A DNA stretch of 59,431 nt from Epichloe hybrida (GCA_019022495.1 JAFEKR010000101.1:1-59431); one strand, 5' to 3'. Shown: positions 1-11,638, numbered from the stretch's first letter. Made by a program: numbers and translations. Notes: generated by a model from the sequence alone, not told the origin.

Positions 1-527
1 CGAACCTGCTTTCCTTCCTTCTTCCCTTCTCCCTTTCCTCTCTTCCTCTCTTCCTCCCTCCTCGTACATCGTCACATACGTACGCCCTCTCTTCCTCTCC
101 CTCTTTCGTCAACACCCTCTTTCCACACTCGCCGGAGTCAGTCAAATCGTTTTCACGAGCCGCGTTTGCTCCATTTGGATCTGAAGCTTTTGCAGCTTGG
201 TCCAGGCTCAGCTTCACTGGTGGCTCATCCACGTCAAGTTTTCTGCGATAACTCCCCCTAGCTTCAGAATTTACACCTCCTTCCACTCTTGTTGTCCTTA
301 GTCCACTCGGCGCCGGTATCTAACTCCCTGGCAGACACAGCCTCCGGCGACAATTTTGCCAACACGGCGGCTTGACTTCCAAAGTAAGCACCAATCTTCC
401 ACCATCCTCGAGTGTCAAATCGAGTTCCCAATATACAAATTCGTGTTGCTTTTTTTCTTGACCTGAAAGCTGCCTCACCAGCATCGCGTTCTGTTTTCAT
501 CGACTAACAACTCTTTAGACAGCCACC
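1..527. other. 5' flank of the Argonaute gene
   Basis: The first 130 bases are very pyrimidine-rich (CTTCCTTC-type runs), typical of fungal promoter or 5' UTR sequence on the + strand. No convincing coding region is visible. A CACCATG context at 525-530 marks the Argonaute start. Confidence 0.5.
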
Positions 528-3398
528 ATGTCCCAACGGGGACCTTCCCCATCGCCGTCTGCGGCTGCTTCTCCTGGGAGTCGCACAGGCTCTCCGGGGC
601 CCGGAGCCCCAGGCTGGGTGGCTGGGCCTGGATTTGACCCAGCCAGAAGCAGCACTCAGATAGAGGGGGGGAATACTCGCATGGAGCTCCCGCCAGATGC
701 CTATGTGCTTGACGCCCAAAAAGATATGTTTGCACTTCGCGGAAACAAATTCAACACTGAAGGTAGCAAAGCTATCGTGGAGGTGAACCAGTATCGAATG
801 ACGAAGTTCGACTTCTCCAAGAAGATATACCAATACGATGCAAGTACTTCATCTTGCAGTGGCTATTAATTAACTGCTAATGAACTTCCTTCGCAGGTGG
901 TTGTTTCGCCAGATACGGAAGCTAAATCTGCTTTGAGAGAAAGATTTGGAACCATGGAGCAACCAAGCAAGCTTTACAAAGATACACCTATGCCAAGTGG
1001 ATTTTCGATGGACGCAAACTGGCTTGGGCTCCTGGCATGGTTGACAAAGGTGAATTACGTTTCACGGTCAACCTGGACGAAGGAAGACAGCTCCCCCCTG
1101 GCACACCAGTACGGGACTCAAACCGGTTTTACGTCACCTTGAGAGCCACCACAGAAGTTCAAGTCTCTGCTCTCAAGGGATACTTGGATAAGAAAGTCCA
1201 GTTAAACACGAGTGTCCTGGTTGCAGCCTTAACTCAGCGAGGAAGACCTCTCATGGATGGCAATGTTTTGGAAGTCCATAAAGGCACTTATGCTTCTATT
1301 CGCATGAGCCACAATCTTGCTCAAGGCGGTACAGGTCTTGCTCTAAACGCCGATGTGACCAACACCGTGTTTTGGGTTGGGACCCAAACTGTGGACCAGC
1401 TTATGTGCAACTTCTTGGGAGTTTGCGAGCGCAGGTGGAAGGGGTTAAATCCCTCGTCTGTTAGCAGAGAGCTCAAGCCTATTCGTGACCAACAAGGGAG
1501 ATGGCAATCTTCCGATGCTTTCAAACAGCTACGGAAGATGAAAAAGCTGAAATTTACAGTTCAACATGCCAACCGTCCAGCCACAGACAAGGTATACACA
1601 CTCATGGACATCGCTTTTGATGAGAAGTATGGCGCAGAAGGTGCCACGGCAAAAACCGTCACTTTCGATTACAATGGAAGCCAGGTTTCTGTGGCAGATT
1701 ACTACCGCATGAAATACAAGGCAAATCTGAAGTATGCGAGTCTTCCACTAATTTTTGCCGGCAAGGGAGGCTACATTCCCATGGAATTTGCACTTGTTGA
1801 ACCAATGCAAAGGTACAGTTTCAAATTGAACCCTGAGCAAACGGCTGCCATGATCAAGATTGCGGTTACACGTCCTAAGCAGCGACGAGAAGATATCGAA
1901 AAAAACGTCGCAGGTTTGCAACTCAATGCTGACCCGCATCTCAAGTCGTATGGTGTTGAATTTGAGCCAACTTTCACCAAGACGGAGGCCCGAATTCTTG
2001 CACCACCACCTGTGAATTTCGGACAAGGGACAGCAGATCCAAAATTCTCTGGTCGTTGGGATCTGCGAGGAAAGAAGTTCTGGAGACCGAACTTTGCACC
2101 CCTTCAGAACTGGGCTTTCATTGTGATGGACAATTGTGTCAATCTTCCGCAACTACAGGCTTTTGCGAAGACGTTCCGGACTACATTCCTGGGCCATGGG
2201 GGCAGATGTCCAGCTGATGCCCTGCTTCTGAACGTCCCAGGAAATGCCAAGTCCGATGTGGCACAAGCAGTCGCTTGGGCTCACGGGGAAGTCACCAAGC
2301 AGCGGGGCTATACGCAACTGCTGTTTGTTGTTGTCGCGCACAAGAACAGTCCCCATTATGAGCGACTCAAGAAGTCCGCCGATTGCAGATTCGGCATTCT
2401 ATCCCAGGTTATCAACGGGTCGGCTGTCACAAACAACAATGGTCAATATCACTCCAATGTATGCCTCAAGGTCAATGCGAAACTTGGGGGGGCGACGTCA
2501 CGAACAATGCCGCCGTGGAAGTCTCAGCCGACTTACTTCCCCAAAGACCGCCCGACCATGATGGTTGGAGTTGATATTTCCCACGGAGCTCCTGGTGCCG
2601 GAACTCCCTCCACTGCAGCCATGACCATGTCAGTCGATCGAGATGCGAACCGCTATGCAGCCATGGTAGAGTCCAACGGCTATCGTGTTGAGATGCTGAC
2701 TCCCGCCAATGTACATTTCATGTTTGGTCAATTAGCCAAATATTGGATGGCTGGCCACGAAAACTCGTTTCCCAAGCATATCATTTACTTTCGCGACGGC
2801 GTAGCAGAGGGGCAGTTTGCGCAGGTGCTTGATCAAGAAATTCGCGAAATCAAGTCATTCCTTCGGCAGAAAGCACCCAACGCAGCATTACCCAAGTTCA
2901 CAGTGATAGTGGCAACCAAGCGACATCACATTCGGTTCTTCCCGGAAAAGGGAAAGGGCGACCGTAATGATAATGCTCTCCCAGGTACCTTGGTTGAAAG
3001 GGAGGTCACACATCCATTCATGTGGGACTTTTACATGTGCTCCCACGTTGCGATTCAAGGCACGGCTCGTCCTGTTCATTATCACGTAATTTTGGATGAG
3101 ATGGGCGTCCCAGTCAACGACCTCCAAAAGATGATTTATCATCAATGCTATTCAATAGGCCCACGAAAACATCGCTGCCAGCGAAGGACACCGAAGTGGT
3201 GCGAAGGGGCATGAGATGATTCGCGACCAAATCGCGAAAGGGGGGGAGAAGGCGAAATTGATGATGGGAGAAGATTTGCGAGGAGTCGAGGCGCCGCCAT
3301 TGCTTCCGCTGGGAGGAAGGCATGAAGGAAAAGAGCCTCCCTCACAAGCGGAAACACGACAACGGGAATTTTTCCGAAGTACCATGTGGTATATTTAA
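528..3398 (+). CDS. Argonaute (QDE-2/AGO family), frame broken at two places
   Basis: Argonaute proteins bind small RNAs and silence or slice complementary RNA in the RNAi pathway. The ATG at 528 opens a Ser/Pro/Gly-rich N-terminus. An intron at 840-896 has a GC donor (GCAAGT). The N domain, linker, PAZ and PIWI regions follow to 3398, where the protein ends in MWYI, a typical fungal Argonaute C-terminus. PIWI retains VDISHGAPG (first Asp), RVEML (Glu) and YFRDGVAEGQ (second Asp). There are two breaks. Near 939-943 one base appears to be missing: KSALRE reads in one frame and KIWNHGATKQAL in another. At about 3155-3159, CYS is joined almost directly to AHENIAAS in a different frame, so roughly 25 residues are absent, including the YYAH motif with the fourth catalytic residue. 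Splicing out 840-937 and 3086-3158 would keep a frame open (about 899 aa), but only by discarding conserved sequence. It is either a pseudogene, a slicer-dead protein, or partly an assembly error. Confidence 0.85.
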
Positions 3399-6088
3399 AG
3401 GTGGAATGAGGAATTCGCTTTGCTTGTAATGGTACATGGTAGACGTAGAAGCACGGAGACAATGAAAAGGGGCGACCTGTTTGGTGGGAGATGGCGGCGG
3501 AGGTCATTTTGCTTTCAGTCGAGACAACAAATAGCTATAAAAAACAAAGATTCGCGAAACCACAGTCTCTTTTCGTTTTAAATGCGTGATGATGTTCCAA
3601 ACTTGCTCTGCCATGTTCAATCAAGAAGGCTTCAATGACGGAGCCTGTTGAAACGAAACGTTGAAGCGCGCGCAATAGATGGTGTGCGGCTGATTGAGAG
3701 CATTCCCGTCGCAGCGGGGAAGTTTGTTGTTGTCAGGAAGGCAAGAGGGGCCACAGTCTACTGAGGAAGTTGAACAGGCATTTACAAATCGGCTCTTTGA
3801 ATTGTTAGGCAATAACAATTGCGATGAATAAGATGAAAGGTATCAAGCAAGAATTGGTTGTTGACTCCATCATTCGAGGGAAGGAGTTGTTGGCTTTGCC
3901 TGCATGGCAGTTGGACTTGGTTGGCTGGACGTGGCTGAGAAACGGCAAGGCTCTCAAGTCGAGTGGCTGCGTGAGATTCTTGGTCAATCTCGGCTCTAGC
4001 AAAGTTCGTCTCAGTCATACGTTGAGCGGACTTTTTGCGACGCCTCATCATTTCCAAAAGAGATGGGGGGGGGGGTAGGTACTGGGTACCACGGGCAATT
4101 TACACCTTAATTGGCCGGGCTCCATAGAGGCAGCGGCGTGGGGTTGTTGGGGGGGAGGAAAGGGAATTAATGAAAGTTTTTTTTTTTTCGGGGTCCTAAC
4201 GAACTTTTTTTTTTTTTTTTTTTCATTCCGTACGGATCCGTACGGATTTACAAATACGGAGTAGTGGTGTGGGGTCAGGATGGGGAGGAACGGGGCAACG
4301 GCATGGTGAAAAGAAATCGGAGGAGGGGCGTTGGTGAATTCCGGATCCGTAGGGGCGCTTCCATTTACAGAACAGGTTACAGGACGGGGCGAGACTTTTT
4401 GGAGAGAAGTTGTCGCTCGATGTGTAGGTTTTAGTGGACAGCGCATCACATCACATCTGACGGAAAGAATTGCGCAAGGATCCGGGGGGGAGGGGGGGCG
4501 GCGAGACAAGATGTCCGGGTCAGTGAGAAGCCGGATCAAATATCTCTCTATCAGACGTGCGGGTTTTCTTTTGGGGCCAACGGACGGGGAAAACAAGTGG
4601 GAACAAAACTATGTGACATGGTCCGTACGGGGATCACGGATTAGTGATATTACTCGTTACTTACATAAGCATCCGGTCGTCGCATAACGGCAGCCTAATG
4701 CTGCCACCACTTATTAGCACAACACGATGGCGACTAGCGGTAGTCGTTCGTACGGAGGGAGGAGGGAGGATGGAGGATGGAAACAGGAACGATGCCGTTT
4801 TTGAAAAGATGCACCACGTCAGCCACATGTTTTAGCTTGTTGGGTTCCTCATCTCGATCAACGCCCGTTGAGCACGAATTTAACTGACTGCGCAGTTGAG
4901 TACGTTTTTTTATATTCATCCCATCCCTCATGAGCCAAAGGGCGAAAGGAAGAGGGGAGGCTGCCCGGAGAGCAAAACATCCGGACATGTTGCTCCGGCC
5001 GTGGCCTGCCCGCCGCCATGAGCAAGGCAAGGCAAGGCAAGGCAAGGCACAGGGGCGGCAGGGACAGCCCCCCCCCAATCCGCAAGATCATGTCAATAAA
5101 AGAAGTGGGGGGGGAGGGGGGGGGGGCAAGTTCAGGTCTTCAGTTCCTCTCTCGTGCCGCACCGCCCCTACTACTGGCCACGGAGTCATCCCCCGAACAG
5201 CAGTGGGTCGGTCGGGAGAATAAAGCGCTGGAGAGATCTATGGGCGCTGCAGGTGCTGCGGAGATCGCCGTAGACGGGACGAGACGCTGTATGTTCACCC
5301 CACTGTACATGTCGTTTGTCCGCGACGTCTGGCACCAAGTCGCCTATGTACATATTTCATATGTATGCCACTGCGAGGAATGCCCTGCAGGACCCGAAAA
5401 TCCGGAGCGCTTGCAGGGATGCGCGGCACGGGTGGATCATCTCTATGTACATGTATCGTTTATTGTGCAGATTAGCATTACATATCATCATCATCATTAT
5501 CATCCTATTTTTCCATATGCTGTGAGCATCAGACGAACCCGACAATACATATATACCTGACACGTTCCTGTCCCGTCCTGCTCGAGTTTGGCAGTCGTGC
5601 AAGGAGCTGTCGCTTTTGGCAAACCCTCCAAAGTCCCAAAATATAGCAGAACAACCGAGTAACTCGATGCACCGTGGTTGTCTTGGGGCCCGTCTCCCTT
5701 GCAGCCGTTCCTACATGTAAATCTCATCGGTCGTGACCCGGGGAATCGGCCTCTGCCTTCTTCAACGGGAGTGAAGAGGCACCATGTATGTATTGTCTCG
5801 TTCCAGCCAAGTTCTGTCTTGGATCAGCCCCCGAATGGCAAATTAGCAGCCCGCAAAGGTCGGCGACAGGTTGCAACAGAACCGATTCGCTCAGGTGAGC
5901 GATGCCCGAAGCATCAAAAAATGAATCTTTATAGTTGGTTGTCCATCGTGGGTGGGGCACGTGCGTCTGCACACGTCTGCACACGTCTGGCCGACGGATG
6001 AATTCATGTCATGAATTTCACACGACAAGACGGCGGAAACGAACATGGACGGATCGGATCACATTGTGTGCATGTGTACGGAGTATGT

Positions 6089-6160
6089 ACATGGGAACAT
6101 GGGAACATGGGAACATGGGAACACGGGTACATGGGTACATGGGTACATGGGTACGTGGGG
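6089..6160. repeat. 10-bp minisatellite (GGGAACATGG / GGGTACATGG)
   Basis: About seven tandem 10-bp units are visible. The first block has the form ATGGGAACAT. The second has ATGGGTACAT, so the array changes variant part-way. A TACGGAGTA motif lies immediately upstream (6077-6085). Confidence 0.85.
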
Positions 6161-6270
6161 CGACAAGGAAAGGTTGATCTGGTGCATGTGGACCCTTTGA
6201 GGATACCGCAAAGCTACCTCAGGTGAGCTAATATCTGCACGCGCCAAGTTTCAACAAGCCACCCAAGCTT

Positions 6271-6312
6271 GCCCTGCCCTGCCCTGCCCTGCCCTGCCCT
6301 GGCCCTGCCCTG
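6271..6312. repeat. 5-bp tandem repeat (GCCCT)n
   Basis: There are six perfect GCCCT units, then one degenerate step and one further unit. No coding context. Confidence 0.85.
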
Positions 6313-6390
6313 TTATCGCCAAATGCATCGAGATCGATCAGCTCGCCCGTTCCCCGATCACCAACGCCGCACGCCTTCACCACGCTTTCC

Positions 6391-6468
6391 TGGCGCTGGC
6401 ACTGGCACTGGCACTGGCACTGGCGCTGGCACTGACTGGCATCGGCATTGGCATTGGCATTGGCATTC
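6391..6468. repeat. 6-bp tandem repeat (TGGCAC / TGGCAT)n
   Basis: A 6-bp array begins as TGGCGC/TGGCAC and switches to TGGCAT units. It sits about 80 bp after the GCCCT array, in the same gene-free region. Confidence 0.85.
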
Positions 6469-7061
6469 AGATCGAGTTGCTTGTAAGACTGGTGCATCGT
6501 ATCGTGCCCGGCCAAGCGCCCGCCGAGATGGATACCTGTTTGATCAATGTCACATCATATACAAGACAAGAGAAGCTCTTTTTTCCCGCCATCCTGGCCG
6601 GGGTTATCATGCCGCCCCATGCCCCCGTTCCAGACACAGCAAACCCCGAATATTATCGCCGTGTACTCTTTTTTTTTATCCGTCAATAAATACACCTACC
6701 CGCCTGCGTCCGCCTGCGTCCTGACTATCTGCCCTCGGCCCCTCGTAAGATTTAATCAGGCCAGACCCGAGCGGCACCTTCCTCATAAGCTTTCACTGTG
6801 CTTGCCCCAGTCGAAATTAGGGTTCTTCCTACCAAAGTCTCACCCGCCACACTAGACGGACCAAGACGACGAAGACGACGGAGACGGCGAGCAAGTGACG
6901 TTCGACATTACATTCTAGAGGAGGCAGCACAGACATTCTGCTGCCCTGCTCTTGTTGCCACCGGCACCAGGCTTCCGAAACGATAGCTTCGTTTCGAACT
7001 TTGCTGCGTACCAAGCGCTTTCTCACCCACGGCTTTGTCGTCCTCCCCTGCCCACTACGTC

Positions 7062-8308
7062 ATGCCCAGGAAGGCATCCATGATGGACATCAGAGGGATG
7101 GACGAACCAATGTCGTTGGAGAAGGCGGCTCGCAAGGTATGTCGGCACTTGTGTTCGGTCTAAGGAAGGAGACGGAACAAACTAACACTGCGCCACAGAC
7201 GGAGCGCTCACACGAAGAAAATCAAGAACGTGCATACATTGCAGCTTCGAGGCGAGCCGACCGAAGCATCGAAGCTCGAGTTCAGTCGGCCCGCATGGCC
7301 AGCGAGATTCACAAGAAGCGTACAGGAAAGGGCTTTAAAATTACAGAGGAGATTGTCATGAAGGAAGAAATGTACGAGGAGGAGGAGGATGATTTGCCAC
7401 GATCATACCGTCTTCTTAGCGCGAGTATGCAAACATCGTCACCCGAAATTAATTCACGCCTTGACGCCTATCTGTCAAACAAGATGGCCATGTCTCAAAT
7501 GTTGGCCAGGACGAATGACGAATGGCGGGAGAATGAAATCAACAGACTTTTCGCCGCTTCTTTCCCCAATGCTGTACCAGCAGCTCAGCAATTGTCCCAG
7601 AATATGCCCAACCAGTCCACATATCAGCAATCATTAATATCGGAGCCCTACTCTCCATCAGGGTGTTCCACCGCAGCCTTTTCGCCGACATCATACTCGC
7701 CACCCCCTTTCGCTCAAACAACACAGATGGGCATGCAACAGCAACACAGCCCCTTGTTAAATTCCTTCACCTGGCAATCTCGTTCAAAAACTCCGAGACG
7801 CAAGTCACGTCCGTCAATATCCGGTGTCAAGAGCCGCCGAAACAGCTCCAAATCGTCCGCAGGTCCCGCAAGGAAGAAGAGCGTGGAGAGTCCGAGCACG
7901 ACTACTACTCGCAGCACCCCATTTAGCAGCAGCGCCATTTCGCCGCAAACGCCCGACGAACCACTTTTCCCCAGTGGCTCTGCCTTTACCACTGAGTTGC
8001 CCCCGGAGGCGCGCATGATGCTGGATGGCGTTGGTGCTGACGATGTATTGGATCGAACCTTGGCAAATCAGGAAGATGGCAACACTTCGAACTGGCTCGA
8101 CCCATCCAACTTTCTCGACACCATGACCTTGCATCGCTTTGACTCCATGACTGGTGTCGAGGATGGGTTCGTGGCTGATCTTTATGGCAGTGGAGCGGAT
8201 GATTCGATGCCTTCGAAATGCGCCATGCCCAACCCCCAGAATTCCATGGATGGCGGATTAGATTGGCGGAGTTTCATCAACGATTCCATGTGGACGAATG
8301 ATCAATAG
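7062..8308 (+). CDS. Disordered, probably nuclear fungal protein (function unknown)
   Basis: Exons are 7062-7136 and 7199-8308. The 62-nt intron has a GTATGT donor, an ACTAAC branch site and a CACAG acceptor. The product is 394 aa. The start MPRKASMMDIRG gives the same frame across the intron and a good length. The N-terminal 120 residues look conserved in style: charged and helical (ENQERAYIAASRRADRSIEARVQSAR read in pieces), followed by an acidic EEEEDD patch. The middle is Ser/Pro/Gln-rich. A basic stretch near the centre (SKTPRRKSRPS, KSRRNSS) could be a nuclear localisation signal, and the C-terminus is acidic with Trp/Phe residues, as in activation domains. I see no DNA-binding domain. 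A transcriptional role is an inference from composition only. Confidence 0.8.
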
Positions 8309-8503
8309 CGAAGAGAGTGTTCTCAGACGGACAATGAACCACATTGATGCAGATTTATTCAAAGTCCTCGCCGAACTAACTTGTTTGTGCTTCATAAGTC
8401 AGGCCATATGAGTGAGTAGTGGGCGACTATGGCTGCAGACATTCCGGTCAGCATTTGAGCAGAGTTTTGGAATATCAAGTTTTTGTGGGTTACATGCTTT
8501 GCT

Positions 8504-8534
<31 letters not shown>

Positions 8535-9175
8535 CATCTCCCCTCTTTCTCTCTCTTTTAATTTTCTTATTTTGGGTCGGAGGGAGAACGAGGTGGGGCC
8601 TTTTATGGCTTTGTTTATACCCCAGGAAGGGAAACGCAGCGTTATGACGAGGGGGTTAACATTGAGTCCCTCCAGGATGATGAAGTGTATACGAAACAGG
8701 AAACAGGAGCAGGCTCGGTCCAGTATTTAGTCATGGAAGAACGTAAATAGTGTCAAGAAAAGTCTTATAGTCAGCCTTGAACTTGAAGCCTCATGCTATA
8801 TATAGTTGAGGGGGTTGTAACTCGTCGTGGAGCTTGTGAAGACGGCATTTCAAGATTGTTTCTTGCTTGCACATATGTAGTTAGTTGACCTGGCAAGTAC
8901 ACTTGACTGCTATGTGCAATTCCTATCAATGTGATGTTATGTGATGCTACATGATTTCAGAGCATACTCTCAACACTTTGTTTCCTTGTTGTTTTCATAT
9001 CTAGCATGTCCATTTCCATCCTCAGCTTAGGCCGAACAACTTTCATGATTTTAATATCGTCACCCCACTCCACTCCACTCCACCCCACCCCTCTCATTCC
9101 GCATTCTCTCCTCCGTCTTGTCATCCCGTCTCCCAAGTCTTCATTCTTCATCTCCCCTTGTCCCCTCCATTCGTC
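8309..9175. other. Intergenic region between convergent genes
   Basis: This holds the likely 3' UTRs of the + gene at 7062 and of NOP9 on the - strand. There is a 24-base T run (about 8511-8534) and pyrimidine-rich sequence near 9060-9180. No coding region is seen. Confidence 0.55.
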
Positions 9176-11305
9176 TCATCTTTCCGTTGCATGTGTGTGC
9201 CGTGGCCCCCCCCCCTCCCCCGCCTGCACCGACGCATCAATCTCTCTCATCCAGGCCTTCCAGTCCATCCTCTTGGTCTTCCACGTGTCGCCTTTCCAGG
9301 AGCGCCACACGCTTCTGCCCATCCAGCTTTGGCGCAACTCGGATTCCTGCGCGGCGAGGGCCTGCATCATGGCCTCTTTGACGTGGAACGGAATGCTCAG
9401 GTCCTTGCCTTTGCTGGGGACCTCGGCCACGGCATTGATGAGGTTGTGCCCGAACTGGGACGTGGAGAGCTGGGGGACGTGGGGGATGAGTGATGAGGCG
9501 AGGGACTTCTGGAAGACGGAGTTGGTCGAGGGGGTGGAGAGGGCGGTTGTGAGGAGCGTGACGGTGGGCATGGACGTGGTTGCGAGGCGGACGAGGTGAG
9601 GGGCCGGGAGGGCGAGGATGGACTCGTGGACGGCCTTGTTGGGGCCTTGGATGGAGAGGATGGTGGTGAGGAGATGGGCGCCGTGGGATTGGATGGCGTA
9701 CTGGTTTCGGGAGATGGCGTCGTGTTTGGGTTTGGAGTCTGCCTGCTCGGCGGTGAGGCAGCAGAGGGTGAGGACCAGGTCGGCGGGCTGGGAGCCGCAG
9801 CCTTGCTTGAGGCCCCTCATGAGTTTGCGGGTTTGGTCGTGGGCGGAGCGGGCGGCGCAGCGCTCGAAGAGGGTGCGCAGGACGTTGAAGCGCGTTTTGG
9901 AGACGAGCTGGGGCACCGTGGGGGCGATCTTGTCGGCCGCCTCGATGAGGTGGTCTTTTCCGAGGCGGTTGAGCACTTTGATGGCTGGGTAGCAGGAGAT
10001 GTCGTTGCGGACGTAGCCTTCGATGCGGGGGAGGAAGAAGTTGTGGTTGAGCTGCTTGAAGATCTTGCCCGGGCAGTGCTGGACGAGCGTCTCGATGAGC
10101 CGCGAGCCTATTTGGTCGTAGATCATGCCGTTGATGAACTCGGAGGCCGGGGAGGAGGGGTCTGACAGGGACTTGGGCGCGCCGGGGAGGAGTTGTTGGA
10201 GGAGCGATGCTTCGGGGCGCGAGGGCGGAGAGTCGTCGGTGGATGACGGATCTGTCGTCGTGGCCGTCGTCGTGGCCGTCCTCGTGCTTGCCTTGTCCTT
10301 CTTGTCGGCCTTGTTGAGCGTCATGTCCAGCTCGAGGAGGAGCTGGAGCGTGGGGTTGCCGATGGGGTGTTTGGCGAGGACGCGCAGACCGGTGCCGTCC
10401 AGGCCGGCCGTGGCGTCGGCGATGATTTTGCTCACGGCGACGGTGAAGGAGGCCGGGACGACCCTGGTGCCCTTGTTCTGCTCATCTGCAGTCGCGGAGC
10501 CGGCGACCGAGATGTTCTCCTTCTTCTTGCTCTTCATGAGCGCCTGGCCGGACGAGTCGTCGAGCGGTCGGCCGGACAGGACGAGGAGCAGCACGCGCAG
10601 GGCGTGGGAGGCGAACCGGTCCGTGATGAGGAAGCTCAGGCTGCCCTCGAGCTCGTCCAGCGTCGCCAGGAAGAGCTCCTCCATCGAGGCCTCGGGCTTG
10701 TGTTCCTCGGCGCTCGCGCCCCGCGTGTCGAGCATGAAGCCGGCGAGTTCTTGCGTCACGATGCCGGCGGATCGCAGGAAGAGCGCCTCGCAACAGTGGC
10801 TGGCGAACCGGTGCTGCACCAGCGACAGGAAATGGCTGCCGAATGCTTCGAAGAGGTGCTTCTTCTGGGCCGTGTTGGACAGCTGGATCAGTCTCTCCAT
10901 CAGCCGCGAGCAGGACTGGCTACTCGCGAGCTTGAGCTCCTTGCCCAGGGCCTCTTTGAAGACGCTCTCTAGGAATATGTCTCGGTCTTCGGCCGTGGGA
11001 AATTGGTTCAGTTCGAGCATCTCGTCTGCTCGTCTGAAATACTCTTGCTCTTCGTCTGCTAGCATGCCGAAGAATTCCTTCTCCTCGAGCCCATTGTGCT
11101 GCTGCTGCTGCTTGTCTTGGTCCTGGTATTGGTAGTCCTGATAGCCTTGTGCGGCGTCGTTATTCGCGCCGTCGTCATGGAAACCCTCGTCTTCGGTGCG
11201 CTGTCGCTTTGATTCAGAGTCATTGGTGCCGCCGTTGTCTTCGTCTCTCCGCTTGCGCTTTCTTTCCTCGCGCCCAGCGCCGCGCTTGGTTCGTGGCTTC
11301 GGCAT
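9176..11305 (-). CDS. NOP9: NOP9, nucleolar pumilio-repeat pre-rRNA processing protein
   Basis: NOP9 binds pre-18S rRNA in the 90S/pre-40S particle and is needed for small-subunit maturation in the nucleolus. The single-exon frame is 709 aa, normal for fungal NOP9. The N-terminus is strongly basic (MPKPRTKRGAGREERKRKRR), as expected for nucleolar targeting, then acidic and Gln-rich to about residue 75. Pumilio-like helical repeats follow, with motifs such as QSCSRLMERLI, HRFASHCCEALF, DRFASHALRVLL, DQIGSRLIETLV and SHGAHLLTTIL. The C-terminal WKAWMREIDASV segment also matches the family. The reading frame is intact over 2.1 kb. It is transcribed in the same direction as the decarboxylase gene upstream, about 330 bp away. 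Confidence 0.93.
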   Translation of the reverse strand: MPKPRTKRGAGREERKRKRRDEDNGGTNDSESKRQRTEDEGFHDDGANNDAAQGYQDYQYQDQDKQQQQHNGLEEKEFFGMLADEEQEYFRRADEMLELNQFPTAEDRDIFLESVFKEALGKELKLASSQSCSRLMERLIQLSNTAQKKHLFEAFGSHFLSLVQHRFASHCCEALFLRSAGIVTQELAGFMLDTRGASAEEHKPEASMEELFLATLDELEGSLSFLITDRFASHALRVLLLVLSGRPLDDSSGQALMKSKKKENISVAGSATADEQNKGTRVVPASFTVAVSKIIADATAGLDGTGLRVLAKHPIGNPTLQLLLELDMTLNKADKKDKASTRTATTTATTTDPSSTDDSPPSRPEASLLQQLLPGAPKSLSDPSSPASEFINGMIYDQIGSRLIETLVQHCPGKIFKQLNHNFFLPRIEGYVRNDISCYPAIKVLNRLGKDHLIEAADKIAPTVPQLVSKTRFNVLRTLFERCAARSAHDQTRKLMRGLKQGCGSQPADLVLTLCCLTAEQADSKPKHDAISRNQYAIQSHGAHLLTTILSIQGPNKAVHESILALPAPHLVRLATTSMPTVTLLTTALSTPSTNSVFQKSLASSLIPHVPQLSTSQFGHNLINAVAEVPSKGKDLSIPFHVKEAMMQALAAQESELRQSWMGRSVWRSWKGDTWKTKRMDWKAWMREIDASVQAGEGGGPRHTHATER

Positions 11306-11638
11306 TATGATTGATACTCTCGGCTCGGCAGCCTGGATCTACGTTGAGTGAAGAAGAAAAAAAATGGAGTCCAACCCATTTTTTTTTTTCTCATTCGTGG
11401 CCGATAAGGTCTTATCGGTGTGTCTCCACATGGATCCCTTGGAACGAACTAATCCGTACTCCGTACGCATTGCGTACATACTACACATCAACAATGTGTA
11501 CTCTTTCTTGTTTTAGTTCCAGAGTGCTCAGTTGAGAATCATCGCTGGAAATCTTAACGTCTCATTGTTGTAATGTGCCATCTTTTACCGTGCCCAGCTT
11601 CGTATCCCATCATTCATCACATCTATACTTTTACTCGT
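11306..11638. other. Spacer between two - strand genes
   Basis: This is the NOP9 promoter region and the 3' end of the decarboxylase gene. It contains the composite motif AATCCGTACTCCGTA at 11451-11465, whose last nine bases are a reverse-strand TACGGAGTA. Confidence 0.5.

Larger units (their letters stand above)
3399..7061. other. Gene-free region with homopolymers and minisatellites
   Basis: I find no supportable gene in these 3.7 kb. The region holds A/T and G/C homopolymers (T runs at 4178-4189 and 4205-4223), palindromic CCGTACGGATCCGTACGG at 4228-4245, two TACGGAGTA motifs (4255, 6077), an AAGGC repeat near 5023-5048, and three minisatellites at 6.09-6.47 kb. The open frames here translate into low-complexity sequence. 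The last few hundred bases are probably the promoter and 5' UTR of the gene at 7062. Confidence 0.6.

Noticed and set aside
3086..3158. An intron (GTAATT ... TTCAATAG) that would join the Argonaute frames
   Set aside because: It would remove VILDEMGVPVNDLQKMIYHQCYS-type sequence (read in pieces), which is conserved PIWI coding sequence. A deletion explains the data better.
5018..5560. A 180-codon open frame on + in the 3.4-7.0 kb spacer
   Set aside because: It begins in the AAGGC repeat, crosses G runs and ends in His/Tyr runs. No domain or coding bias.
10125..11135. A 336-codon open frame on + opposite NOP9
   Set aside because: Ser/Arg-rich antisense shadow of an intact conserved gene.
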